NCBI GenBank assembly: GCA_035578905.1
Contig: JAQJVL010001200.1
Location: forward strand, 1 to 64,000
Direction: 5' to 3'
Source of the DNA: Stictocephala bisonia
Lineage: Eukaryota > Arthropoda > Insecta > Hemiptera > Membracidae
DNA length: 64,000 bases
This document shows, piece by piece, positions 1 through 12,008 of this stretch. Position numbers and translations under genes: made by a program. Numbering within the stretch: the stretch's first letter is position 1; each line of letters begins with the position of its first letter. The notes under the pieces are model-generated. The model was not told the DNA's origin. It was given only the letters and a program-made list of their open reading frames with translations, and ran no database searches.

Positions 1-147
1 AACCAACCTAGATTAAATTAAAACTAATAATAAAAGAATATGTTTTAGTGTAATCAATTATTATTATTTGATAAATGAATGACGTCTGTAAGAATTTTGA
101 GTTGAAATTAGTACAATTATATCTTTAACCGAAAAAGATTAATGATA

Positions 148-820
148 CAGTAAAATTCCTATTATCAGAAACCCGGGTTATTCGAAACATAATCTATTAG
201 GAAAAGGAATAATCAACAATATGAAGATAATATTTGGAGATTTCCCATGCTTCAAGTGTTTTCGACAGGTTTAACAAACTCCTGTCATCTTCAGTTGTAC
301 TTTTAATAAGTTAGTAAAAATACACCTGAAGACGACAGGATTTTGTTATACCTGTTGAAACGTTGTGTTTGTTTCTAAACACTTAAAGCATTGGAAATCA
401 CCAATTATCTACATATCATGTACAATCCAATGCTAACAAATAACTTTCAAACAACAATCAACAATAATGATAAAAACACTTTGGTAATACAATTGACATT
501 ATATCGTCAATTATTGTGTTCTAAAACAATTACATAAATGAACCTATACAGTAAGTATGGTAGTGTTAAAAACTATACAAATAAATGATTTTAGAAAATT
601 ATACTGTACTGTAATGTAATGCTCTATATAGTTTAAAAATAATATTTATACAATCTGTTATGAATAGATAAAAAAATAAATAAATAAAAATAAATACATT
701 AAAAAAATTTACACACTTACTGTTCATAATACTAAAATAATGTAACATCTGACAATCGGAAATTTCCATTATCAGAAACAGGTCCAGCCCTAATTGTTTA
801 TGATAATCGGAGTTCTACTG
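148..820. mobile_element. pogo/Tigger-like non-autonomous DNA element
   Basis: The ends are inverted copies: CAGTAAAATTCCTATTATC on the left, and CAGTAGAACTCCGATTATC read inward from the right. Both are flanked by TA (146-147 and 821-822). Similar TIRs and a TA target are known for the pogo/Tigger branch of Tc1/mariner. There is no coding sequence, so this is a MITE or an internally deleted copy. Confidence 0.65.
250..395. repeat. foldback inside the pogo-like element
   Basis: Two arms of about 45 bp are imperfect inverted copies. The left arm holds AAGTGTTTTCGACAGGTTTA and CCTGTCATCTTCAG; the right holds CTGAAGACGACAGGA and CCTGTTGAAACG. The right arm has about 18 extra bases. The CTGAAGACGACAGG ... 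GAAACG pattern recurs in other arthropod repeats, including Penelope-like ends, but I cannot assign this copy. Confidence 0.45.
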
Positions 821-854
821 TACATAAAATCTGTATTGATAAAGTTTATAAGAA

Positions 855-1052
855 ATGAAGCAGTTATTCCCATTTGTACATGCAGCCAGAGTGCTGTTAC
901 TCTCCCATGCTACCCAGCAAGGCATGCACTTTGCTACTTATGGCGATGAAACGTTGAAGTTAACTCCATCTAGCGCCGAACTGAGCCGGTGGTCGGACCA
1001 ACATCCTTATACTCTGAAGCTAAAGAATGGAGTCAAACTTCTAATGTTATGA
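855..1052 (+). other. unrecognised 65-codon open frame
   Basis: An ATG-started frame of 65 codons, visibly richer in G+C than its surroundings, is followed 13 bases after the stop by a run of 12 A. The base composition and A-run could mean a retroposed cDNA fragment. I recognise no domain. It sits just outside the pogo-like element, downstream (in the gene's sense) of the last hnRNP exon seen. It may be chance or a fragment of an unknown gene. Confidence 0.2.
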
Positions 1053-1516
1053 GATTATTTATAAAAAAAAAAAACATTATAATTAATCTGTGGAGTATTG
1101 CTCATTCTAAGCCATTATTTATGAAGTTAAATATTATGTTACTTCCATAACTTACACTTTAAAGTCACTACTTAACATCAAATAACTCCAATTTGCATTC
1201 ACATGACACCCAAAATAATAATAAATTAGAAACTAAACAATATAAACATCATAGATCACAGAAAAACATATGTATTAGATCACAGATCTACATATATATT
1301 AACTCATTATTTGACAATTTAAATTATAAAAATTTCAAATCAAGATCAACAGAAAATTGTTTATATGAAATTGACGAATTCTATGAATTAATGAAGAAAA
1401 ATCCTGCGGCGTACTGTAATTTACCATATTTGTGTATTTTATTATTATATAAATTTTTTAATGGGATTCATTAATGTTAAAAAATTTTCATTAATGAAAA
1501 AGTATTAGCTCATTAC

Positions 1517-1681
1517 CCCAGTTATCCTGAGGGGCTGACCGGTTGTTCCAGCCGCCATCATCACCTCCACCTCTGCCACCTCTTCTGCCACCTCCAGCAC
1601 CACCTTTTGAACCTATAGCATCCTTGGCGACAGCCTTCTTTACATCTACAGGCTTCCCATTAATGGTGTGTCTTTTGTGTA
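1517..1681 (-). CDS. Hrb87F/Hrb98DE-like: hnRNP A/B-type protein, exon C (end of RRM2 plus RGG box)
   Basis: Third visible exon of the host hnRNP A/B gene. On the minus strand a polypyrimidine tract and CAG acceptor (1682-1684) open it; its first two bases complete the codon split at the end of exon B. The product reads HKRHTINGKPVDVKKAVAKD, the last strand of RRM2 where the family ends with a KA-rich stretch, then a short arginine/glycine box (GGGRRGGRGGG) and GGWNN. I end the exon at a GTAATG donor (1511-1516) after DNW, because family members continue into a long glycine-rich tail. If that donor is not used, the frame stops after 12 more codons. RGG boxes contribute to RNA binding and are often arginine-methylated in this family. 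The remaining C-terminus should lie left of the window. Confidence 0.82.
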
Positions 1682-1989
1682 CTGAAATTAAAAACAATAA
1701 CAATTACTCACCCACCAATTACAGTGTTATCACCCACCTCTTCACAAGGTTAGCACACCTCTTGACTCTTTCCACTCGGATTATTTTTTTTACCTGTTTG
1801 CCCCCTCAGCTCGTAATATTATGACGTATTTTCGGTAGTAAGAAGCAGTTCAGTATTTGTGACGTTTATGTAATAGTTAAAATGTTATAAAATGAATTTA
1901 AACACTTAAATGTATATTTTATGTGATAAGAATGGAAAGAAAACAAAAGTTAACCAAAAAGTGTTTTGTAATATGGTATGATATCCTCC

Positions 1990-2472
1990 AAATATTATAT
2001 ATCACCATCACACTATTTACAGTTTGGCCTACTTGTACAACACTGTCACTTTCTTAGATATTTTCTAATGTTGGCAGAATTATTTCATCATTACTAACAC
2101 CTTAATCTTCACTTGATTCACCATCTGATAAATCACGTTGTAATTGTTACATTACTTCAGTATCCAAAGATTTGGACTACAATGAGCCGATATTTTTACA
2201 CTACTGTCAAGTGTCTACTAACGAAACATAGAACTGAACGTTAGAATAAACAAGAAAGAATAACATCACGTGACATCCCAGTTGTATTTCATGATAGCAG
2301 CACAAATTGGGAACAATGATAACCAAACAACCAAACGAAACTTCACAAATTGGGAACAATGATAACCAAACGAAACTTGTGTCATTGCCGTGTCGGACAC
2401 TGTCCGACATACGAGTGGAACGGGTAAATTATGATGTCGGTCAGCATCCGACATACAAGTGGAAAGGGTTAA
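1990..2472 (-). pseudogene. piggyBac-like 5' end with start of transposase (broken)
   Basis: The outer end is TTAACCCTTTCCACTTG read leftward from TTAA at 2469-2472. Two palindromes follow: TGTCGGACACTGTCCGACA (2391-2409) and a related one at 2434-2454. Further in, minus-strand frames around 1990-2150 give acidic stretches (LSDGESSED, SNDEIILPTLE) typical of piggyBac transposase N-termini, with stops. No matching left end was found, so the element is truncated before exon C. A ~36-bp direct duplication lies at about 2303-2375. Confidence 0.6.
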
Positions 2473-3255
2473 TATATATTGATTGATGCCAATCAAATTA
2501 ACTTGTAAAAACCTTCCACAATATAGTACTGTCCAGGATAAGATTCTTTGTAAATAAATGCAATAAAAATTTTGTGTAGATACTTAAAAGCATTATTTGG
2601 TCCTTTTTTAGCCCTTTTGTCTTATACAAAAACAGAGAGGTTACTCTACATTAAATTTTGAAATTCCAAATTATTCCTGTTTTTTCCACCAATCAAGGAA
2701 GGATGATGATTCCTGGTTCTAAATCAATAATCACACTAACTTCCCCTCAGAGTACTGTACTATTATTTCTTCTCTCTAATCTAAAATATTGTCAATAATT
2801 CAGTTAAGTTAAACTATATTTAAAAATGACATATAACATCCAGCAAACATTTGCGGTCAATAAACGATAGTCCCCAATTGGTCAAAACAGATTTAGGACA
2901 AGTCGCGCCTACTAAGTGATGTCAGAAATTCCTAAATACTGTACTATTCATTATTCATTACTCTTCAGGCCATCGTGTAAAGTTAAATAAATATAGAACC
3001 TATGTAAACCAATTACCTACTTTTAATGAAATTATTAACGGTCATGAAGGGGTTCATGGAGAGTATGGAACTTAATAGAGGAATAGGAATATTTTGGTAG
3101 CACAACACCAAATAAGGTGACTCGCCAGTCAGCTTCCATTTCAGTGTGAAACTAGAAAAAATACTTTTAACAAGTGGCTTTAATGCAGAGACCCACCAGT
3201 TTGTTATTCTTGACATAATGAAATGTTTTAGTGGTTTCTATAACAAGGCCGTGAC
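2473..3255. other. intronic sequence without recognised features
   Basis: AT-rich, with many stops in all frames. I see no gene, clear repeat end or RNA gene. Bases 3252-3255 (TGAC) are the left target duplication of Tn1. Confidence 0.4.
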
Positions 3256-3757
3256 GGGTCATTCCATGTCAAATCAACACACCCATTTAACCTCACCATC
3301 TCAGATTTTAATGAAATTTGGTATATTGGTACATCTCATGTAGACTAAGATAAATACCAATTTTCAACTTGATATCTCAACTGGTTTCAAATTTATGATG
3401 CGTTAAAATTGTCCAAAAACGCAAAAAATTGACCCGTTTACGAATCTTCAAATTGCTCTAGCACCTCTCAGGATCAAGCTAGAAAGATGGGAGAGGTATC
3501 ATTTTGTAGCATTTTTTAAGCCATTTTCGAAAATATACAACATTACAGGGGTCTTAATAAAAAGTTTTGTATCCATTTCATAATCAAAAATTAAATTTTA
3601 AATAAAAAAAATGCGCCCCTTTAAAAATTTTCAAAAAATTCTCAAATAGTCTTTGTATAGTGGTTAATTAATAGTATAAGTTTCATAATGGGATCTTAAT
3701 GGGTTCTTACTGATAAATGCATTTGAAAACCTGCTTACATTAGAATTTTCCTTATAA
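3256..3757 (+). repeat. Tn1 left terminal inverted repeat
   Basis: Matches 7993-8500 in inverted orientation over about 500 bp with few differences. Similarity fades after TTAGAATTTTCC on the left and its counterpart CGAATTTTATCC on the right. Confidence 0.88.
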
Positions 3758-4152
3758 TTAACTCATTGGTCCCGGAAGGTCAGTAGACCTAACCTTGAAT
3801 AGTGAATAGTTGAATGTGACATGTTTATGATATATTTAACTTCTATAAACTTGATCTCAATAAACTATGAACATGATCAAAGGTGTATTTATTTCTATAA
3901 ATACTTTTTTAAAGCTAGATTTAATTTTGAAATGCTTCAGGCATATCTGTAACGAAAAGCAGCCTTGTTGATGTAAATAAAAATTGGTTGCTAGGTGATA
4001 TTTTACACTATCTTAATATAAGTTACACATGAACTGATGACAAAAATTTTTAAATGCCTTTTAAGGGGTTTCAACTTAAACATTTTATTGCTTATGGTAT
4101 TAATACACAGGAGAAAATGCTTAAAGATTAAAAAACGTAATGTACTTGAAAA

Positions 4153-4873
4153 TTAACCCTTTTAGCGCCAGACAGTTTTTTGGGGTACTTACGAAAAATG
4201 CCAACCCATTTTCATAAAGGGTGTGCGAAGAATGCCAGGCCACTTTAGGCCATTTTGACATATTTTGTTAAAACATTCATAGCTCTCTTATTTGTTATTA
4301 TAAATTAACAAATGGGGTCTTGTTTTGTTCGTAATAATATGTTTGTAGTAAAGAAAATATAATTTTGAGTTATTTACAAGATTTAAAAAAATTATACTAC
4401 AAAAAGTTTCAAAAAGTTTTTTTCTTTTTATTTTTTCAAGTTTGAACATACATTACTACTTTTTGTATAAACTAAACCACAGTATTAAAATATAGAGACT
4501 AATCTACATATAATTGTAAGTACACATACAAAAATTAAAACACTTACATTCAAAAACATAGTAGATATAAAAATCTTTGAAAAAAAACATGTAATTATCC
4601 AAAATTGGTAAAAACGTCAGATAAACAGCTGTTATTACGTCATGACAACGATCAGTAGAGTAATAATTTTGTTGTTGCCATATTGTCTTCAATCCCTATG
4701 TCAAGTTTGAAAGCATTCGGTCAACAAATAAAATTACAATATAATAAAAACTTGACGTGCGCCCATAGCGCACATCGGCAGTTTTAGCGGGACCGAGGCG
4801 CGTGCGCTCACGGCGCACGTCGGCATTTTTCGAACAAACTCTGACGTGCGCCCGTCGGCATTAAAGGGGTTAA
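4153..4873. mobile_element. TTAA-bounded piggyBac-type MITE
   Basis: Bounded by TTAA at 4153-4156 and 4870-4873. Ends are TTAACCCTTTTAGCGCC and, inverted, TTAACCCCTTTAATGCC. The right side carries palindromes GTGCGCCCATAGCGCAC (4757-4773) and GTGCGCTCACGGCGCAC (4802-4818), plus a further GACGTGCGCCC half-site nearer the end. There is no transposase. It sits inside Tn1, downstream of the Tn1 gene, so it is younger than Tn1. Confidence 0.75.
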
Positions 4874-4957
4874 TCTATAGAATATAGAGACATAACAGAA
4901 AAAATACACATTCACAATGGCTAGCTTACACTTATAGTCATTTTTGTAAAAGTCCCT

Positions 4958-7311
4958 TTAGAAGGTTTCACTAAAGTCAGTAAAGGCTTCGATGGTTTTT
5001 TGGTGTTCTTCCTGTGACAATCTATATGTTCGCCCAGTTGGAGTTACTGGATTTACTTTACACAGAACATGTGTCGAAGGGAGCCAAAGAATGTCTTGTC
5101 TTACAGGAAAAGAAAAGCTAGGTGATGGACCGGCTGGGTTTAAAAATGAAACCTTTACTTCATCTTCGACTTCTTCTTTTTCAAGCACATCCACCAGTTA
5201 TCATCATAGATGATAGTTACATACCCACTGACTTCTGCTAAACTTTATCTGTCCTGAATCGTTGTAATTTTTTCAACTTTAAAATCAGTAGATCCTGAAA
5301 AGATTTTGACTTTAATTTTACTATTAGTGGAAGGAATAGGGATGAAGTTTCTGTGTGCTATGTGTGCTTCTATTGTTACAGATTTTTTAAACCGATTTTC
5401 TAAGTTTTTCTCTGTGCAAATGTACTCCTGTTGTGTAATGTACACAAAATTTGCCACAAAAATGTTTTGCATTGACCACTCATACAGCTGGAATGGTGTT
5501 TGGATCTGATTATCATAAGGCCACTGTAAGCTTGCTCTGGCAGCTAATCTCTTCATTGTGCCTCCAATACCATCACAGGCACTTTTCCCATGAGCGGTGG
5601 CTGAAAAATGCCACTTGGCATCAATTCTGAAGTCTTATTTATGGAAGCTTAGATTCGTAAAGTTTTTTCGGTTTTTATACTGTACTGCTGATCCATCAGA
5701 AAAGTAATAAATTTTTGATATATTCTCACCAAATTTTTCTTTCATGAAGTCAATTAGCTTCTTTTGAAAGCAATACACAGCAATGGTGTTGTGTTCCAAA
5801 ACCTCAGATATAATCACAAAGCTCACATGTCTTACTTCTTCTCTTTTATAGTATATTACAAATGTATGTACTGTTGCCTGTCCACTGTTCCAATGGTAGC
5901 TTTGAGCTTCATCTTGAAGCACAAAACTGTAGTTCTCTGAGAAGTCACACATGACCAGATACTCTAAGGTTCCAAGATTTTCTGTAATATCATTCATGAA
6001 GAACCTTTGCTGTTTAGCAATAAAGTCATGTCTGATTAAGGCAGACAGATTATGGTTGAACAAATCGATAAAGTCTGAAGTTGATTTTTCTATTGTCTCC
6101 AGGTTACATCTATCAACTGAAATCCATTGCCGGAAAGTTACTTTTTCTATGCCTTTTTCTTCAAATTTTTCTTCCAACAACTTTTTTATGTCATCTGTAC
6201 CTGGACAAGTAGAACATTCTCCTAAAAAACACTGTATGGAGGCAGGGTTGCACAGTGCTTTAGCTATACAATGTTTGTATGTATGCAGTTCACTCATTGT
6301 CAAAGTACTAATTTTTGCATTTTCCATCATAAGTTTAATATTTTGATGGGTTGTGCACACACATACTGAATGTGTACCGCTAGAACCTGCCAACACACAG
6401 TTTTTCGGCCGTAGTTCTGAAAATTTTGAAAATCCTATTTTGAATGTAGGATTTTTTTCTTTAAAAGATTGATAAGCCTCCATTAAATTGCATAAAATTA
6501 GCCTCTTTGACAGTGAGACTTTATTTCCTGTGTCGGTTTTAACAGAGACGCAATCTTTCATACCTGGTAAAACTCTGCTTATTTCATCACTCTCATAGAA
6601 TGACCGTACTGCTGTTACTACTTCTAGAGGTAGGCTCTTACCAGGTTTTTGGTTAGGGCCCTCTAATATACCTTTCTCTTTCAGTATTTTCTTCAATTGT
6701 CTCACCATATAATTTGGAGCATTGAACTCTCGCATTATTTTTCTTACACTCCATGAATTAGGCAAACATGTTAATATCTTAATCATTTTGTTCCTAGAAG
6801 TGCAGTGTGAGAAGTGATCTTTTAGATTTTTTTAAATTGAATCATCAAGGGTCTCATGATTTTCATCAGAGGAGTAGTCTTGAATAGAAGTAAAAAGTGT
6901 ACGCTTCATGGCTGAATTAATTTTAATAATTTTGTTTGAGGCATAGCTTTTAGATGCAACTTTTTTTGGATCAAGGGGTGACTCGCCCAGTTCATGAAGA
7001 GAAGCATTAAGAGTCTCAACAACATCCGACTTAGAGTGGAAATCAGGATTATTTTCAGAATCAGAATTTGTAATTTCAGGCTCAATCCCTTGTATATTAT
7101 TGGCATGGTTTGTGTTTTCACTGTTTTTTAAAGTTGATAACTCTTTTCTGCAAGAGTCACATATTTTAGCCTCATTAGGCAGGCTTAAATATCGAAAATG
7201 CTCTAACATCCATTGTGTTACTGTTCTAAGAGTCTTTTTATTTCTTATTTTATGATCTTTTTTTGAAAAAGGATTGAAACATTGCAATGATGTATATCTT
7301 GCATTTTCCAT
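4958..7311 (-). pseudogene. Tn1 transposase, unassigned DDE-like family (broken)
   Basis: One minus-strand frame runs from the ATG at 7311 to 4958 and encodes a protein of roughly 785 residues. It is broken by three in-frame stops (after DDSI near 6830, after FHK near 5635, after QDR near 5245) and one frameshift near 5190. The N-terminus has a small Cys-rich module (QCFNPF ... ICDSCRK), perhaps zinc binding. The core has three acidic motifs spaced like an RNase-H-fold transposase: MCDFSENYSF, YYFSDGSAVQYKNRKNF and CDGIGGTMKR. The C-terminus has IYDDNWW and FLNPAGPS, also present in Tn2. Presumed role: excision and integration of Tn1. The catalytic assignment is inference; I do not recognise the family by name. 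Confidence 0.7.
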
Positions 7312-7992
7312 TTTAATTTGTAACTAACCTATGAGCCAATCATTAAAATCTTTTAATGTGTAAAAGAGTATTAAGTACCCTCAAATGATTTTAAATGACT
7401 AAAAATGCACAAGTTGTTTTAATGTAAAAATTAACTTACATCTATTGCACCAAAATATGTAGAAATATTGTTTACATTTTATAAAACTAAACTACACTAA
7501 AAACAATAAAACTGAAGTAGACACTACTACTACATCACTCATTTATCAAATATATAATTTATATAGGCTAGTACTTGTTACATCACCAAACTCTAAACTG
7601 TGACTGAAGACTTGAAGAGACTGGGATAGCAGAGGTTGTAGTGGGGACTGATGCATGTTGAGACAGGCTTGCTACTACAGAGCACATGAGCCAACTTGTT
7701 TTGCTGACACATTCATCAGTTGCTCATTTTATTATAAAGGACACACAATTACTTTCCAATAAAACAATATAGATTTATCCCAAATTTTTTGTTTTAATTA
7801 ATTTCTTTATAAAATTGCAAATAATTTTGAACAGTTAGGAGCAATTGAATAATTATTTTTATTTATAATTTATCATATTTCTAAAAAAATTATTTCCTCT
7901 ATTCAATATTTTAGCAATAGGCCCAATTATCATTTTAATTAGGCTACTTGTAAACTTTGTGTTGATAAGGAATTTCATTGTAAACATTTCAG

Positions 7993-8500
7993 GATAAAAT
8001 TCGAATGTAAGCACGTTTTCAAATGCATTTATCTGTATGATCCCATTAAGATCCCATTATGAAACTTATACTATTAATTAACCACTATACAAAGACTATT
8101 TGAGAATTTTTTGAAAATTTTTAAAGGGGCGCATTTTTTTTATTTAAAATTTAATTTTTGATTATGAAATGGATACAAAACTTTTTATTAAGACCCCTGT
8201 AATGTTGTATATTTTCGAAAATGGCTTAAAAAATGCTACAAAATGATACCTCTCCCATCTTTCTAGCTTGATCCTGAGAGGTGCTAGAGCAATTTGAAGA
8301 TTCGTAAACGGGTCAATTTTTTGCGTTTTTGGACAATTTTAACGCATCATAAATTTGAAACCAGTTGAGATATCAAGTTGAAAATTGGTATTTATCTTAT
8401 AGTCTACATGAGATGTACCAATATACCAAATTTCATTAAAATTTGAAATGGTGAAGTAAAATTTTTATTTTAAGTGTGTTGAGTTGATACGGAATGACCC
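7993..8500 (-). repeat. Tn1 right terminal inverted repeat
   Basis: Inverted partner of 3256-3757. The outermost bases read inward are GGGTCATTCCGTATCAACTC. The TGAC duplication follows at 8501-8504. Confidence 0.88.
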
Positions 8501-8803
8501 TGACACCACTAGGCCTAATTGTTATTTTAAGAAGAAAACCCGTCATAAGGTGAAAATCCATTTTAGGCTTTTCTATTCAATCTGATATGATTTATTTGAG
8601 TATGAGATTTCATTAATAAAATTTCTATCCATGACAATTTGAATTTAAAACAAACTTGAAAATAAAACGAAACCCATGTTTTGATGGCCCAAATGATAAC
8701 CAAACTATACTAACCTCAGCGATCACCCTTATACATAATACGTGAAACCGTATTTTGTCAACCCAACTCCTCCTTTATTTCTTAACCAATCGAAATGGTT
8801 AAG
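8501..8803. other. spacer between Tn1 and the hAT-type element
   Basis: Contains the Tn1 right target duplication (8501-8504) and ends with TGGTTAAG (8796-8803), the left duplication of the next element. I see nothing else. Confidence 0.4.
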
Positions 8804-9239
8804 CAGGATGGTTACTCAATCATGTAAAAAAAATTCAAGCATAATTCAAGGTTTTTTCCAAGGGGTTTCAAACAAAATTCAAGGCGCATTTACAGAGGAA
8901 AATATTTCTGAATCAACTAATCACTCATTATAGTACAATACATAAAAAAGCACGTTTTATAGCTAGATATGTCAATTATCTTGTAGGCCTTAAAGAAATT
9001 GAATTATGCATAAGTATCCTAGGTTTAATTAGCAGTTACCTAAAAATTTTTATTTCATTGATAAGTAGGCTCAAAATCTAGTGATATGCCTAACTTACTT
9101 TACTACAATTTTTACTAATAAGCCTACGGACTATTTGCGATAGGCCCAGCTTTAATTAATTACTGTTATATCAATAACACGATGAGTTGAAAACAAAACT
9201 CGTTTTATATCTGATAAGTATGTGAAAAACCCACATTTT

Positions 9240-12008
9240 TAAAAATCATTATTTTTTGACAACTTTTTTTTCATTTTACATGTTTTGGTAACCATGCAAT
9301 TTCTTTTCACCTCTGAAAATACAATTTCTTGTTGAACAAATATTGAAATGTGAATTTTTTAGGTTTTTTTCATTTTACATGTTTTGGTAACTATGCAATT
9401 TCTTGTCACCTCTGAAAATACAATTTCTTGTTGAAAAAGTGGTGAAATTTAAGTTTTTTTGTTTTTTTTTGAGGAGGTTGATTTCATCTGCAGAAAACTT
9501 TTTTAACAGAAAATCGAAAAAACTAGTTTTTTTATCTGATAGTGAAAAAAAGAACTTTTTTAAATATAGTTTTCCGTCAAATTTCTTTTCCATTTCACAT
9601 GTTTTTTTGGCTGAACACGAATGTATAATTGTGTTTGCAGTAAAATTATTTATTTAGCCTGAAAAATGCATTTTATACTTACCTGACCACATAACCTAAC
9701 TTGTCCTAACTGTCTATTTACTCAACAAAAATATAAATTACCAACAAATGTAATATTCAATAAAAAAAAAAAAAAACAAAAATTCCGCGGCTGTCACTCT
9801 GGCGGAAATATAGATGAATTTGGTTTTTGTGATTAATAGTTGTTGTATGTAATGATCGCGTAATGGTCGCTTATCGTGATTCGCTGTGAAAGTAGTTTTT
9901 CTTTATATCTCAAGAAATAATGGTAATAGACCAAATTCATATTCAGTACAAAAAAATACATCGAAATAAAAAAAAAAAACGATGATTAAAATACTATTTA
10001 AACTAACAGAAATATGTCAAAAATACTATAAGTTGTGATATCAGTTTTCCGAATTTTTCGGTAAAATACGTAATTTCCGCGAAATGTTTTTTATGCTAAT
10101 CACGAATATATAATTGGGTTATCCAGTAACAATATTTTATCGGCCTAAAAAATACACTTTTTACTGACCAACATAACCGAACTTATCATGACTATTTACT
10201 CAACAAATAGACGTAATTTGCGTTGAATTATTGTGCCTGGCCCTCCGTGACGGCCTACCGTCCGTCATTCTAGCAGGAGTATGCGTGAATTCAGTTTTTT
10301 TGTGGTTAAAATCTGATGTATATAATGATCGCTACTCGTGATTCGCCGCGAAAGTAGTTTTTCCGTTATATCTCGAGAAATAATTTGTATAGACCAAAAT
10401 AGGGTAATTATGCACTTTCTTGCCACCTCTGAAAATGCGATTTCATGTTGAAAAAGTGGTAAAATATGAGTTTAAAACTCTTGAGGAGTTTGATTTTATC
10501 CGCGGAAAACTCGTTTTTTACCGAAAAATCGAAACACTAGTATTTTATCTGATAGTGAAAAAACCAACTTTTTTAAAAATCGTTATTTTTCGACAAATTT
10601 TTTTATTTCTCATGTTTTTTATGGTAAAAACAAATATACAACTGGTTTTGTAATAAAATTATTTTTTCAGCTCAAAAATTCATTTTTTACTGACAACCTA
10701 ATATAGCCTAATTTTCTATTTCTCAACAAAAATTTATGATTTGCGTTAAATTCGAGTGTTTGGCCTCCGTGACGGCCTGCCGGCCATCCCTCCGGCGGAA
10801 TTATAGGTGAATTCGGTTTTTGTGATTAATAGTTGTATATAATGATCGCGTAATCGCGATTCGCCGCGATAGTAGTTTTTCCGTTATATCTCGAGAAATA
10901 TTTGTAATAAACCAAAATAGTTTTCAAATTTGTATTCAGCGCAAAAAAACACAACAAACTAAAAAAAGATGATTAACCCAAGTAGTGGTGACCGTCCGTT
11001 TTCGGACGGTCTATCACTCTCAACAAGTGGTGACCGTCCGTTTTCAGACAGTCAAACGTTGCCGCGAATATTGCTTATGAAAAAGTTATAGATACATATC
11101 TCATCGAAATAATCGATACCATTCGAAAGTCGGTTAAATTACCTATCGAACGATATCAGTTTCGATAGTTTTATTCATATGACAACTTGATGGAGAGAAG
11201 AAGAAATCATTGTTTACTATTTTCAGTTCGCCATTTCTGTTGTTGTTGTGTGTTAGTAAACTGTGTGTTAGGATTACATCTACCAGGATGGATATAACTT
11301 TATGGTGAGTTTGACAACATTATTCTATTTTATATCTATACACAAACCATTTTCTATTGATAAAATTATAACATCAGGTTGAGACACTAATTGATACACA
11401 ATTATAACATGTTGCCATAGTAACATCAATTTTCAGTACAATACACTATTTATGGTTCTGTTGTTATAAATGTATAAATACCGGTAATAAACCATATAAA
11501 CTATACATTTTCTGAAAGATTATGAAATTTAGAACAACTTGTATACCTTGGAATTTTGAAATATGTAATGCACATTACCTTTCCAGGTAGGGTCCCCCCC
11601 CAAACAAAAAAATTTGATAACATTTTTTTTAATTTTATGATAAGGAAAAAATTACAAATGTTTATACTCATGTTATTTATTTTATATAATAATACAGAAC
11701 TTTACAAGTAAATTGATGTAAAATAATACCAAATCTAATAATTAGAAGTATTTTTAAATATTTTTCAAAAATAACCTTGCAAAACATAGAAAAACGGGCT
11801 GCCACTAGAGGGTTTTTGATTGCCACTAGTTGGGTTAAAATAACACTTAAATTAACGGAAATATAACAAAAATACTAAAAGTTGTGACATTGGTTTTTTT
11901 CGAATTGTTCGGTAAAAACGATTTCCGCAGAATAAAAATTCTCACGAAATCGTAGTCAATTATTGACCCATTTCAGGTAGTTTTTTCAAATTTTGTTTGG
12001 TGGCATAA
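9240..12008. repeat. cluster of CCACCT-ended repeat copies
   Basis: Three partial or complete direct copies of one AT-rich repeat lie in a row (about 9240-10080, 10080-10397 and 10398-12008). The left end reads TTTCTTGCCACCTCTGAAAA. Interior landmarks are TATAATGATCGCGTAAT, GTAGTTTTTCCGTTATATCT and CTCCGTGACGGCCT. The far end, in the copies at 36655 and 39060, is an inverted TTTCTTGCCACCT, so this looks like a non-autonomous DNA transposon of about 0.75-0.9 kb. The third copy is split by the TTAA element at 10973-11838. Confidence 0.6.
10973..11838. mobile_element. TTAA-bounded MITE with CGTCCG palindromes
   Basis: TTAA at 10973-10976 and 11835-11838. Ends are TTAACCCAAGTAGTGG and, inverted, TTAACCCAACTAGTGG. 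At 10990-11011 arms GACCGTCCG and CGGACGGTC surround TTTT; a diverged copy lies at 11032-11053. The host repeat reads GATGATTAAAATA in an uninterrupted copy near 9974, which confirms insertion at a pre-existing TTAA. Confidence 0.85.

Larger units (their letters stand above)
3256..8500 (-). mobile_element. Tn1: long-TIR DNA transposon with 4-bp target duplication
   Basis: The ends start GGGTCATTCCATGTCAAATC (left) and GGGTCATTCCGTATCAACTC (right, inverted) and continue as ~500-bp inverted repeats. TGAC flanks both sides (3252-3255, 8501-8504). The interior carries one transposase gene on the minus strand (4958-7311) and a later TTAA element (4153-4873). It is related to Tn2 (15990-22020) by end sequence, duplication length and transposase. 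The superfamily is unresolved. Four-base duplications fit Sola among known groups, but I could not test this. It lies in the 22.8-kb hnRNP intron. Confidence 0.85.

Noticed and set aside
1543..1824. Plus-strand proline-rich open frame
   Set aside because: It is the antisense of the hnRNP glycine-rich exon C; glycine codons read as proline on the other strand.
4992..6346. Plus-strand open frames of 73-131 codons
   Set aside because: They lie antisense to the Tn1 transposase and show no motif.
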